Source of the DNA: Alcaligenaceae bacterium
Lineage (GTDB): Bacteria > Pseudomonadota > Gammaproteobacteria > Burkholderiales > Burkholderiaceae_B
Length of the DNA: 47,900 nt
Assembly: GCA_029268595.1 (NCBI GenBank)
Contig: JAJUGB010000003.1
Span: 1 to 47,900, forward strand
Reading direction: 5' to 3'
Below, one piece after another: positions 7,259 to 15,327 of this stretch; position 1 is the stretch's first letter; each line of letters starts with the position of its first letter. The translations under genes were made by a program, and so were the position numbers. The notes under the pieces are model-generated. The model had not been told where the DNA came from, did no database searches, and saw only the letters and a program-made list of their open reading frames with translations.

Positions 7259-8167
7259 ATGAATTCCCCAGAGGTACTCACCACAGCTCCGTCCACCGAC
7301 TCGCGCGAGTTCAGCATTACACAGGAAGCCATCGATCGCATGCAGCCCGTCGACGAGCGCACGGGGGTGGTCATCTCATCGCTCATTCGACATCTGCACG
7401 ATTTCATCCGCGACGTGCAGCTGACCGAAAAGGAATGGATGACGGCCATCCAGTTCCTCACGCGTGCCGGACAAATATGCACGGACAAACGCCAAGAGTT
7501 CATTCTTCTTTCCGACGTGCTGGGTGTCTCGATACTGGTCGACGCCATCAACAACCGTCTTCCCCCCCAAGCAACGCAGCAAACCGTGCTTGGCCCCTAC
7601 TATTGGGAAGGCGCCCCAGAACGCCCGATGGGCAGTGACCTGGCGGAAGGCATTATCGGCGAGCCCTGCTTTTATTCGGGCGTCGTTACTTCATTAGACG
7701 GAACACCCATCGAGGGCGCTTGCCTTGACGTCTGGTCGGGCGACGGTGAAGGCAACTACGACATGCAACTGGGCTCTACGGAAATGAAGGCGCGGGGCAA
7801 GTTTGTCACCGGTGCCGATGGGCGATACTGGTTCCGCTCTATCAAGCCCTTTTACTATCCCGTGCCCACCGATGGCCCTGTCGGGCAGCTGCTTACCGCC
7901 ATAGGTCGCCACCCGAACCGCCCGGGGCATATGCACTTCATTCTGTCCGCCGAAGGCCACAAGACCGTCGTCACCCATATATTCCCCTCCGACAGCCCCT
8001 ATCTAGATAGCGACACGGTCTTCGGTGTTAAAGATGGGCTTATTACAGAGTTCCTGCGCCATGAACCCGGTCAGGCTCCTACCGGGGAAACCGTCACCAC
8101 CCCGTTCTACACCTGCGAGTACAACTTCCGCCTGGCGCCTGTGTCCCTCGGTGCAACTCAGGCCTGA
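7259..8167 (+). CDS. Intradiol ring-cleavage dioxygenase (hydroxyquinol / catechol 1,2-dioxygenase type)
   Basis: A 302-residue non-haem Fe(III) dioxygenase. An N-terminal helical dimerisation domain (about 1-105) is followed by the beta-sandwich catalytic domain. Expected iron ligands are all visible: Tyr115 (GPYYW), Tyr200 (PFYYPVPTDGPVG), His224 and His226 (RPGHMHF). The PVPTDGPVG segment is more like hydroxyquinol 1,2-dioxygenases than simple catechol enzymes. The product would then be maleylacetate, but no maleylacetate reductase is in the window. The gene lies 222 bases after LigA and 26 bases before the citryl-CoA-lyase-like gene, so it is probably in the same operon. A resorcinol link with the decarboxylase at 1-379 is possible. 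Confidence 0.88.
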   Translation: MNSPEVLTTAPSTDSREFSITQEAIDRMQPVDERTGVVISSLIRHLHDFIRDVQLTEKEWMTAIQFLTRAGQICTDKRQEFILLSDVLGVSILVDAINNRLPPQATQQTVLGPYYWEGAPERPMGSDLAEGIIGEPCFYSGVVTSLDGTPIEGACLDVWSGDGEGNYDMQLGSTEMKARGKFVTGADGRYWFRSIKPFYYPVPTDGPVGQLLTAIGRHPNRPGHMHFILSAEGHKTVVTHIFPSDSPYLDSDTVFGVKDGLITEFLRHEPGQAPTGETVTTPFYTCEYNFRLAPVSLGATQA

Positions 8168-8193
8168 CCAGGCCGCCCAAACCGGATGAACTT

Positions 8194-8991
8194 ATGCAGA
8201 TAGGCAAGGAAACGACCCCACGTACCAGCATTTCAACCTCCAATGCCGACACCATCGTGGTGCGCGGCGAAGACTTGGCACAAGACCTTATCGGAAAAAT
8301 CGGCTTCACCGATTACTTCTACCTGCTGTTGACGGGAAGCCGGCCAAGCAACGCTGCCAGCGCGGTACTCAACGCCACCTTGGTGGCCATTGCCGAACAT
8401 GGCCTTGTGCCAAGCGTTCAAGCCAGCCGTATGACCTACGCCGCGGCGCCCGAGGCACTGCAAGGGGCAGTGGCGGCCGGCATTCTGGGGTGTGGCTCGG
8501 TCATACTGGGTGCCTCTGAGTCTTGCGGCGTCTTCCTCAACGCCATACGGCAACGCGCCCAAGGTCAAGATATAGAATCGGTTGCACGCGAGATCATCAC
8601 GCAGTATCGGTCCGAACGTCGCGCTATTCCCGGTTATGGGCACCCCTTGCATAAAGTACGCGACCCTCGCGTTTCTGCTCTATTCGATGTGGCCAGACAA
8701 GCGGGCGCCGACATGAGCTTTGTCAGCGTGGCCGAAACTGTCGAGTCGCTCTTGCCGGAACTCACGGGCAAGCCGCTAATGCTGAACGTGTCGGCGGCCA
8801 TACCCGCTGTCTTGCTGGGGGTGGGCTTCCCCCTCAGCGCGCTGAAGGGCGTACCCCTGTTGGCCCGCACGGCCGGGCTTATCGCACACCTTGCCGAAGA
8901 AACTCAAACACCCATTGGGTTCGCACTGTCGTACCAGGCCGCCCGTAACGCGGTGTACGAAGGCGAGACGCCCGCCGGTTTTGTGGAGTAG
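8194..8991 (+). CDS. Citryl-CoA lyase / citrate-synthase-like protein
   Basis: A 265-residue protein of the citrate-synthase fold, much shorter than citrate synthase (about 430) and close to the lyase domain of ATP-citrate lyase. The conserved GYGHPLHKVRDPR motif gives His150, equivalent to the second active-site His. The HGG motif that carries another catalytic His in synthases is replaced by ILGAS (104-108), as expected if the protein cleaves rather than condenses. It lies 2 bases before a CoA-transferase gene. Together they could activate and split a citrate-like acid into acetyl-CoA and a keto acid. The ring-cleavage product 4-carboxy-4-hydroxy-2-oxoadipate has a citrate-like carbon skeleton, making it a candidate; this is inference. 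Confidence 0.75.
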   Translation: MQIGKETTPRTSISTSNADTIVVRGEDLAQDLIGKIGFTDYFYLLLTGSRPSNAASAVLNATLVAIAEHGLVPSVQASRMTYAAAPEALQGAVAAGILGCGSVILGASESCGVFLNAIRQRAQGQDIESVAREIITQYRSERRAIPGYGHPLHKVRDPRVSALFDVARQAGADMSFVSVAETVESLLPELTGKPLMLNVSAAIPAVLLGVGFPLSALKGVPLLARTAGLIAHLAEETQTPIGFALSYQAARNAVYEGETPAGFVE

Positions 8992-8993
8992 CC

Positions 8994-10160
8994 ATGTCGA
9001 AGGTATTGAAAGGCATACGCGTACTTGAGCAGGGCACATTCATTACAGGCCCCGCCGCCAGCATGCTGCTCGGCGACTTGGGCGCAGACGTCATCAAAAT
9101 AGAGCAGCCCGAGACGGGCGATCCTTTTCGCGCGTTCAAAGGGGGCTTGTACAGCCCTCATTACCAAACCTATAACCGCAATAAACGTAGCGTCACCCTT
9201 AACACCAAAAACCCCGACGATCTTCAACTATTCGACGAGCTGGTGCGCGAAGCCGACGTATACATTCAAAACTTTCGCCCCGGCGCCGCTGAGCGGCTCA
9301 ATGCCGGTGAAGAACGGCTGCGCACATTGAACCCGCGGCTAATTTATTGCTCGATTAGCGGTTTCGGCCGGGACGGCCCAGCCGCCTCTCGGCCGGCTTA
9401 CGACTCCGTCGCACAGGCCGCAAGCGGCTTTCTCGGCTTACTGATCAACCCAGCCAATCCGCGTGTAGTTGGGCCCGCCATCGCCGACTCACTGACCGGC
9501 TTTTATGCCGCTTACGGCATTCTTGCCGCCTTACTCGAACGTCAGCATACCGGCGTGGGGCGCACGGTCGAAGTCTCCATGCTCGAGGCCATGACGCATT
9601 TCAATCTGGACGCGTTCACTCACTTTTATTCAGCCGGTGAAGTCATGGGGCCTTATAGTCGGCCCAGCGTATCGCAGTCATACGTCATGAAATGCGCGGA
9701 TGACAAATGGGTGGCTTTGCACATGTCGTCGCCAGAAAAGTTCTGGCAGGGGCTGGCTCAAGCTATCGAGCGTCCAGATATGTTTGACGACCCGCGCTTT
9801 GCCACGCGCGAGGCCCGCATCGAGAACCAGCCTGCTGTAATCGAATTCCTTCGACCAATCTTTGCAACGCGCTCCCGCGCCGATTGGTGCAAGCGCCTTC
9901 AGGCCCAAGATGTTCCCCACGCGCCCATGTACGACCCCAGTGAGGCCCTCGACGACCCGCAGGCCAAGCACCTGGAATTACTCGTATCAGCGGTCCATCC
10001 CACCATGGGAGAATTCCGCACGGTTCGCTCCCCCGTATCGTTCGACGGGCAGCGTAATAAAGAGATTGTGCCGCCCCCTGTGCTTGGCGAACACAACGCA
10101 GAAATTCTGGGTCCAATTCGTGAAAAGTTGAAGGCGGCTGCGGAAGACACGACGCCCTGA
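8994..10160 (+). CDS. Class III (CaiB/BaiF) CoA-transferase
   Basis: A 388-residue class III CoA-transferase. Family features are the N-terminal LKGIRVLEQGTFITGPAASMLLGDLGADVIKIEQPETGD, of which the Asp in LGADVIKIE is conserved, and the NRNKRSVTLN segment. The catalytic Asp of this family lies about residue 165-170; here the candidate is in GPAIADSLTGFYAAYGI. These enzymes move CoA between carboxylic acids, commonly from succinyl-CoA. The gene starts 2 bases after the citryl-CoA-lyase-like stop, so the two are translationally coupled and probably form one activation-cleavage step. Acceptor acid unknown. The operon appears to end here; no clear terminator is seen in 10161-10268. Confidence 0.88.
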   Translation: MSKVLKGIRVLEQGTFITGPAASMLLGDLGADVIKIEQPETGDPFRAFKGGLYSPHYQTYNRNKRSVTLNTKNPDDLQLFDELVREADVYIQNFRPGAAERLNAGEERLRTLNPRLIYCSISGFGRDGPAASRPAYDSVAQAASGFLGLLINPANPRVVGPAIADSLTGFYAAYGILAALLERQHTGVGRTVEVSMLEAMTHFNLDAFTHFYSAGEVMGPYSRPSVSQSYVMKCADDKWVALHMSSPEKFWQGLAQAIERPDMFDDPRFATREARIENQPAVIEFLRPIFATRSRADWCKRLQAQDVPHAPMYDPSEALDDPQAKHLELLVSAVHPTMGEFRTVRSPVSFDGQRNKEIVPPPVLGEHNAEILGPIREKLKAAAEDTTP

Positions 10161-10271
10161 CGCAGCTTCACGAGAATTCACCCTGCTCAAAGCGCTTACC
10201 CGCGGGCAAAGCCCGGTGGTATGCTTTGCGCGTCCTGTTTTTGTGTAGACGCCTAGCGCCGGCCAATCTTG

Positions 10272-10676
10272 ATGCAGCGCAAACTTGTTCTTGAATTCAT
10301 ATTGTTTGGCATCGCCGGAGGCATTGGCTTCGTCGTCGACGCGGCCGTGCTATATGGGCTTGCGCCGGCGTTCGGTCCCTTCACCGCCCGGATCGCTTCA
10401 TTCTTGGCCGCAGTGCTTGCCACCTGGCTGGTCAATCGATCGTTGGCCTTCCAGAGCAGGCGATCCGCGCTGAATCGCAAGACCGAGTTTGGCAGCTACC
10501 TGCTGTTGATGCTGGGCGGTGGGGCGGTCAACTACGCTGTCTACAGCGGGCTTGTCTTATATTCGCCCTTAGTGCGCGAACACCTGGTGTTGGGCGTGGC
10601 AGCCGGCAGCATTGCCGGCATGTTCATCAATTTTGCACTTGCCCGCTTCCTTCTTTTTCGCTTCCCGTCGGCTTGA
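10272..10676 (+). CDS. GtrA-family membrane protein (putative lipid-linked sugar flippase)
   Basis: A 134-residue protein with four predicted membrane helices, the standard GtrA size. The first helix is LVLEFILFGIAGGIGFVVDAAVLYGL and the last ends with FALARFLLFRFPS. GtrA proteins are proposed to flip undecaprenyl-phosphate-linked sugars. ATG at 10272 is chosen over the in-frame TTG at 10269; neither has a strong ribosome site. It overlaps the 3' end of the convergent glycosyltransferase gene by 50 bases. With the GT2 and GT-C proteins next door it makes a three-component Gtr glycosylation module, used in other bacteria to decorate O-antigen or other surface polymers. Confidence 0.85.
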   Translation: MQRKLVLEFILFGIAGGIGFVVDAAVLYGLAPAFGPFTARIASFLAAVLATWLVNRSLAFQSRRSALNRKTEFGSYLLLMLGGGAVNYAVYSGLVLYSPLVREHLVLGVAAGSIAGMFINFALARFLLFRFPSA

Positions 10677-11649
10677 GCTCGCGGGTGGAGGAGCGAATTT
10701 CGCTCATCGCTACTAGGTGAAGTTCGGCCTTTTGTTTCTCGTGATGAGAGATTGAATCGAGTATTAAACCCACCGCCAATAGCACAACGGCCACAATCTC
10801 AAGCGCTGCGGCCAGGATCGCCAGGGGCACACTACTTATGTAGCGTTCCGTGACCCACTGCTCGAAGACTGGCATAGCGGCGATCAGACCTGCGGCGACG
10901 AAGCAGGCGGCTAACAACAGGAAAAAGGCTAAGGGTCTGTAGTACCGAAGAATTTGGGCAATGGTGGAGATGACGCGGGCTCCGTCAGTAAACGTATTCA
11001 GCTTGGAGGAGCTTCCTTGCGGCCTGTCGCGGTACTCGATGGGAATCTCCACAATGCGCAGGCGCCTGTGCAGGGCGTGCAGCGTCATGTCGGTTTCTAC
11101 CTGGAAGCCCTCCACCAGAATCGGATACGTTTTGATGAACGTCCTGCTAAAGACCCTATAGCCGCTCATGATGTCGACTAGAGACGCGTTGAAAAGCGCA
11201 TTTACCAAGTGCTGGACCAAACGATTGCCGAAGTTGTGTAGCGGCCTCTTGTTCTCGGCAGCGTAATGGCCGCCGGAATGCCTGTCGCCCACCACCATGT
11301 CGGCCCGGCCCTCAAGAACGGGACGCATGAGGTCATGCACGCGCTCGGCAGGATAGGTCAGGTCGGCGTCCGCCATTACATATAGATCCGCGTCTATGTC
11401 CAAGACGGCCCGGCGCAATGCGTTGCCCTTGCCTTGTCTCTGTTCGTCAATGACTCTGCCGTTGATTCCATCTTCGTGGAACACCCTTTCGGCTGCCGCG
11501 CGCGTCCCATCGGTGGAATTGTTATTGATCACCACGACTTCCGCTCGCGGCAATTGCGCATGAAAAGCGCGTATGGTGGCCCCGACGGTTTGCTCCTCGT
11601 TGTAAGCCGGCAAAATGACTGCGACCCGAGGTAAAACAGATGAATTCAT
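10627..11649 (-). CDS. Family 2 glycosyltransferase, polyprenyl-phosphate sugar synthase type (GtrB-like)
   Basis: A 340-residue protein. The GT-A domain begins VAVILPAYNEEQTVG, has NNNSTDGT and the metal-binding DADLTYP motif, and QGSSSKLNTFTDG near its end. Two hydrophobic segments follow (about 235-260 and 275-300), as in GtrB and ArnC enzymes that load a sugar onto undecaprenyl phosphate at the inner membrane. A hydrophilic tail of about 40 residues rich in charged residues is encoded by the region overlapping gtrA. The gene faces gtrA tail to tail and is divergent from the GT-C gene, with 63 bases between starts. Confidence 0.9.
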   Translation of the reverse strand: MNSSVLPRVAVILPAYNEEQTVGATIRAFHAQLPRAEVVVINNNSTDGTRAAAERVFHEDGINGRVIDEQRQGKGNALRRAVLDIDADLYVMADADLTYPAERVHDLMRPVLEGRADMVVGDRHSGGHYAAENKRPLHNFGNRLVQHLVNALFNASLVDIMSGYRVFSRTFIKTYPILVEGFQVETDMTLHALHRRLRIVEIPIEYRDRPQGSSSKLNTFTDGARVISTIAQILRYYRPLAFFLLLAACFVAAGLIAAMPVFEQWVTERYISSVPLAILAAALEIVAVVLLAVGLILDSISHHEKQKAELHLVAMSEIRSSTRELKPTGSEKEGSGQVQN

Positions 11650-11712
11650 AAAGGCGCGCTTACGCTCTAACCGGATTGTTAGAATTGTAACCTTCCTTGC
11701 TAAGGTCCCGCC

Positions 11713-13524
11713 GTGTTAGCCGAGTTGCTAAAAATAAGCGCATTCCTGGCGCTCTTCCTTCTACACAGCTCCATTCTGGGAGCGGCGCTTTTGCCGCCCA
11801 CCCTCCACCGCCCAACCCGCCACGGGCTGCCAAATGGATTCTTGTTATGGTTTTTTATTCTCTGTTTGGGAACGCTCGGCAATATCGCAGTCCTCTTTGT
11901 GTTAGGAGTCGCAGGGCAGCTGAAGCTTCCCTCCGTGCTAGCTGCCGGCGGCATTCTTCTTCCGCTGTCCGCGTTGCGCGCATTGCCACTTCTGCGGGCG
12001 CTTGCGGGACGACGGGGCGCAGCTTCAAAGCCTGACTTGACTGCGGTTGCGTCGCTCGGCTTGATCTTTCTGCTATCGGTAATAGTGGCCTTGCACCCAC
12101 CCGGGCATTTTGACGACACCATGTATCAGCTACCGCTGGCTCGACATTATCTCGAGCATCAGCGCATTGCCCTGCACGAATACCTACGATTCCCGCTCTT
12201 TCCCCAAAACATCAACCTACTATTTGTACTGGGTCTGATGCTGGATGGCGTTTTGCTAGCGCAGGGCTTTGCTTCGTTGCCACTGTTCATCATCGCCGTG
12301 GGTCTGGTCGGAGCATCCATATGGATGCTTGGCACATCTACCGTCGGAATTTTCGCGGGCGCCTTGTTGTTCATAATTGGACCCATCAAGAGGACATTGG
12401 GCTTCGCCTACGTGGACAACGGCTTGGCGATGTTTTGCTGGGCGGCAACATTGGCCTTCCTGCTGTTCGATAATGAAAGACAACAACGCAAGACGGCCCT
12501 GTATTGGGCGGCACTAGCCGGCCTTATGGCCGGAGCCGCGGCAGGCAGCAAATATTTTGGGGTGGTGCTAGCCGCTCTGATCGGCACGTTGCTACTGCTT
12601 TGGCGCAGAGACTGGAGAGCCACCCTTGTTTATAGCGCCTGTCTAATAGCGACCGGTTGCTGGTGGTATGTGCGCAGTTATTTGATCTCGGGGGATCCCA
12701 TTCACCCAGCGGGAGGACAAGTATTCGGCCACTACCTCTGGGATGCTGGTGATCTGGCCCTGCAGGCACAAGAGCAGGACAGCCATGGAGTAGGTCGCAA
12801 CCCCCTGCACATAGCGCAAGCATTGAAGGAGGCCCATGTTCTACCCTGGCTAGGCGCTCTGCTTGGCGTAGCCCTACTGAAAGTGCCTACTCAGCTACGT
12901 CGCCTACAGCTTATCTTCATTTTGTATCTGGCTTTTTGGTTCTTTGTGACTCAGGTGTCGCGGTACCTCGCTCCAGTGTTTGCCGCTGGATGTTTCCTTA
13001 CTGTGTACACGGCTTACCGCTGGTTGGCATGGCTTCCTACGCAGCGCTGGCTACCTGACCGTCGCCAACGCCGAATTGCAGTAGCCGCGTTCGTCCTCCT
13101 CTTGCTGCTCGGTTTCACTATTGAGCGCTTCCAGCGATACGAGGGTCGAATGAAGCAATGGGATGCCTTGCTGGAGCAAACGCCCGGTTATTCGCTGTTT
13201 ACTCACGCGGACAAGTTGAAGCCGCAATACGGCTCACGTTTAGTCCAGCTAGGTTTTGAAAGCGCCACCTACTGGTTTGACGGTCTGGTGATTGGAGACG
13301 TGTTCGGTCGGGGCCGTTACAGGGATATGCTCATATGTGAGCAAGGGCGTTGTCGGCCAGTTCCCCAGCACCTATTCAGATATCTTGAGAGTAACAACGC
13401 GTACATGCTCGCTATTTCAACGCGTCAGTATGCCAATCTAGATCTGACGGCTTTCGAGCGCGCCGGTTTCCAGATACTTATGCAAGATAATCAGGGAGTA
13501 CTCTTCGGTATCAATAGGAGATGA
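11713..13524 (+). CDS. Polytopic GT-C type membrane glycosyltransferase (GtrC-like role)
   Basis: A 603-residue protein with about ten or more hydrophobic segments and a soluble C-terminal part (about 480-603). An acidic pair in the first periplasmic loop (HPPGHFDDTMYQLPLARHY) matches the catalytic DD/DE loop of GT-C enzymes such as the GT39/PMT group. It would transfer a sugar from a polyprenyl-phosphate donor to a surface glycan or protein on the periplasmic side. The start is GTG 11713 with AAGG upstream. Read by eye the gene seems poorer in GC than neighbouring catabolic genes, and it sits with gtrA and gtrB inside a catabolic region, so acquisition as a block is plausible. The exact acceptor is unknown. 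Confidence 0.7.
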   Translation: MLAELLKISAFLALFLLHSSILGAALLPPTLHRPTRHGLPNGFLLWFFILCLGTLGNIAVLFVLGVAGQLKLPSVLAAGGILLPLSALRALPLLRALAGRRGAASKPDLTAVASLGLIFLLSVIVALHPPGHFDDTMYQLPLARHYLEHQRIALHEYLRFPLFPQNINLLFVLGLMLDGVLLAQGFASLPLFIIAVGLVGASIWMLGTSTVGIFAGALLFIIGPIKRTLGFAYVDNGLAMFCWAATLAFLLFDNERQQRKTALYWAALAGLMAGAAAGSKYFGVVLAALIGTLLLLWRRDWRATLVYSACLIATGCWWYVRSYLISGDPIHPAGGQVFGHYLWDAGDLALQAQEQDSHGVGRNPLHIAQALKEAHVLPWLGALLGVALLKVPTQLRRLQLIFILYLAFWFFVTQVSRYLAPVFAAGCFLTVYTAYRWLAWLPTQRWLPDRRQRRIAVAAFVLLLLLGFTIERFQRYEGRMKQWDALLEQTPGYSLFTHADKLKPQYGSRLVQLGFESATYWFDGLVIGDVFGRGRYRDMLICEQGRCRPVPQHLFRYLESNNAYMLAISTRQYANLDLTAFERAGFQILMQDNQGVLFGINRR

Positions 13525-13525
13525 C

Positions 13526-14404
13526 GTGGAACTGCGGCACCTGAGATATTTCGTTGCGCTGGCCGAGCATTTGAACTTTACTCACGCCGCCGAGAAGGTG
13601 CATGTGACCCAATCGACGTTGTCGCACCAAATCCGACAGTTGGAAGACGAACTATCCTGCTCTCTCTTCGAGCGTCGGGGCAAACGGGTGGCCATGACCG
13701 AGAAGGGCGAGGAATTCCTTCAATACGCCCAGAAGGCATTGCGCGAAGTGGAACATGGGGTGAAAGCGGTACGCGCTCCCACTGCCCAACTGTCGGGTGT
13801 CCTGCGCATAGGCACCACGCATACCTTCAATATGCGCATCATCCCGCAGTGCATCGCCCAGTTTCATGAACGCCACCCATCGGTGTGCGTGCGCGTAGAG
13901 GAGATGCCCGGGCACGAAGTCGCTGACGCCTTGCTGAGCGGTGATCTGGACTTTGGCGTGGCCTACAAACCCGATAACGCCTCGCCTCTGATTTTTGAAC
14001 CGCTGTATAACGAAGAACTGGTACTAGTCGTGGGGCCGGAGCACTTGTTTGCGCGCAGACGCTTTGTCCATATGGCCGAACTGCATCAGTTGCCCCTGGT
14101 GCTGCTGTCTCCGCGCTATGCGACCCGCCAATTGTTGGACGATTGTTTCGAAATGGCCAACGCACGACCCATGGTGGTGACAGAAATGAACACCATTGCA
14201 CCAATGATCGAGCTGGTGCGCCGGGCAAATATCGCCGCCATTGTGTCCGAGCACGCCATCCCGCGCGATGCTGCATTGACGGTGCGGATACAAAGCCCCA
14301 CGCCGGTGCGCACGCCGGGCCTGATCTGGCGGCGTGGCGAACCGCGGGCCGCGGCCGCCCGCCATATGGCCGCCATCATTCGTGCGCTGGTCGCCTCGTC
14401 TTAA
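13526..14404 (+). CDS. LysR-family regulator (CynR/CbbR-like)
   Basis: A 292-residue LysR protein: winged helix at residues 1-60 (ELRHLRYFVALAEHLNFTHAAEKVHVTQSTLSHQIRQLEDEL) followed by a two-lobed substrate-binding domain starting VLRIGTTHTFN. Start is GTG 13526 with AGGAG five bases upstream, overlapping the region just after the GT-C stop (13524). Its 3' end overlaps by four bases the convergent DUF1932 dehydrogenase gene. LysR proteins usually control divergent genes, but here nothing divergent is adjacent, so its target is unclear; the galBCD-containing operon is the nearest catabolic candidate. Ligand unknown. Confidence 0.9.
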   Translation: MELRHLRYFVALAEHLNFTHAAEKVHVTQSTLSHQIRQLEDELSCSLFERRGKRVAMTEKGEEFLQYAQKALREVEHGVKAVRAPTAQLSGVLRIGTTHTFNMRIIPQCIAQFHERHPSVCVRVEEMPGHEVADALLSGDLDFGVAYKPDNASPLIFEPLYNEELVLVVGPEHLFARRRFVHMAELHQLPLVLLSPRYATRQLLDDCFEMANARPMVVTEMNTIAPMIELVRRANIAAIVSEHAIPRDAALTVRIQSPTPVRTPGLIWRRGEPRAAAARHMAAIIRALVASS

Positions 14405-15327
14405 GCTTTGCGCTCCTCGCCCTTGGACAGCCTGTCGACAAAGGAGGGCCAATCAAACTTCTGGTCCACTGGATAAGTGATGCCAAGGGCCTCCATGCGG
14501 TCCACAAGCGCATCCTGCGCTCGGGCAGTGGCTGACGCCATGATGGGATCGAGATGCACATCCTCTAACGTCTCAACCACTTCACGCATTTCTGCGGCCC
14601 GCCGACGCCCGTGCTCGGCCACACGGCTGATGAGGTAATGGGGAAGTTGTTCGGTCCAGCCCATGCTGGGAAACGTTTCAGCCAAGGACTCGAGTACCGC
14701 CTGCTCTGCGCCATAGCGCCGCGCCGCCGTCATGCATTCGACCGTCAAGGCTTCCAATCCTTTAATCATGACGCTACGGCACATTTTGATGGCCGATGCG
14801 ACGCCCACATTAGTGGCCACGGCCCGCGTCTGTAAGCCCAGACGATTCAGCGCCTGCGCCAACGGCTCTGCTTGAGGCCCGCCCAGGAGCATGGGCACCT
14901 TGATGCCGTACGGCGGCACGGGAGCCATGACGGCCGATTCCACATAGAACGCGCCAGATGCTTCCACTGCCGCCTGGTCGTGCCGTTTCGTGGCAGGCGA
15001 GACCGAGTTGATATCAAGAAAAAACTGCCCGGTGCCCAGGTACGCAGAGGCTTGCACGGCGGCTTCAGCGGCCGAACTGGCTGTCACCGCCGAAACAATG
15101 AGTTGGGCGCCTGCGATCGCCTCTTGCAAGGTGGCGTGTAGCGTCACTCCGCAATCGCGGGCGCGTTCTTGCATGCGGGCCGCTTGAGTTGATTCGTGGA
15201 TTTTTATGTCGTAGGCGCTAACACTCAGGCCCGCCTCTACAAAGCCTTTGGCCAGCAAGCTCCCTGCTTCGCCCAAGCCAATCAGTGCCGCCTGGGTCAA
15301 TAGCGGCACCTGCGTTGTTGCTTCCAT
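14401..15327 (-). CDS. NAD(P)-dependent beta-hydroxyacid-type dehydrogenase with DUF1932 domain
   Basis: A 308-residue protein. The N-terminus has a Rossmann motif AALIGLGEAGSLLAKGF, the middle SVSPATKRHDQAA resembles the substrate motif of 3-hydroxyisobutyrate dehydrogenases, and GVASAIKMCRSVMIKGLEAL carries the Lys expected for catalysis in that superfamily. The C-terminal half matches DUF1932 proteins. It is the last gene of the galB-galC-galD-SnoaL operon and starts immediately after the SnoaL stop. Homologous genes are known beside protocatechuate or gallate ring-fission genes, but the reaction has not been assigned with confidence; reduction or oxidation of a hydroxy/keto acid intermediate is my inference. 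Confidence 0.8.
   Translation of the reverse strand: MEATTQVPLLTQAALIGLGEAGSLLAKGFVEAGLSVSAYDIKIHESTQAARMQERARDCGVTLHATLQEAIAGAQLIVSAVTASSAAEAAVQASAYLGTGQFFLDINSVSPATKRHDQAAVEASGAFYVESAVMAPVPPYGIKVPMLLGGPQAEPLAQALNRLGLQTRAVATNVGVASAIKMCRSVMIKGLEALTVECMTAARRYGAEQAVLESLAETFPSMGWTEQLPHYLISRVAEHGRRRAAEMREVVETLEDVHLDPIMASATARAQDALVDRMEALGITYPVDQKFDWPSFVDRLSKGEERKA

Noticed and set aside
7129-7638. Plus-strand open frame of 169 codons before the intradiol gene
   Set aside because: It overlaps most of the real gene in another frame and its product is His/Arg-rich without any recognisable domain.
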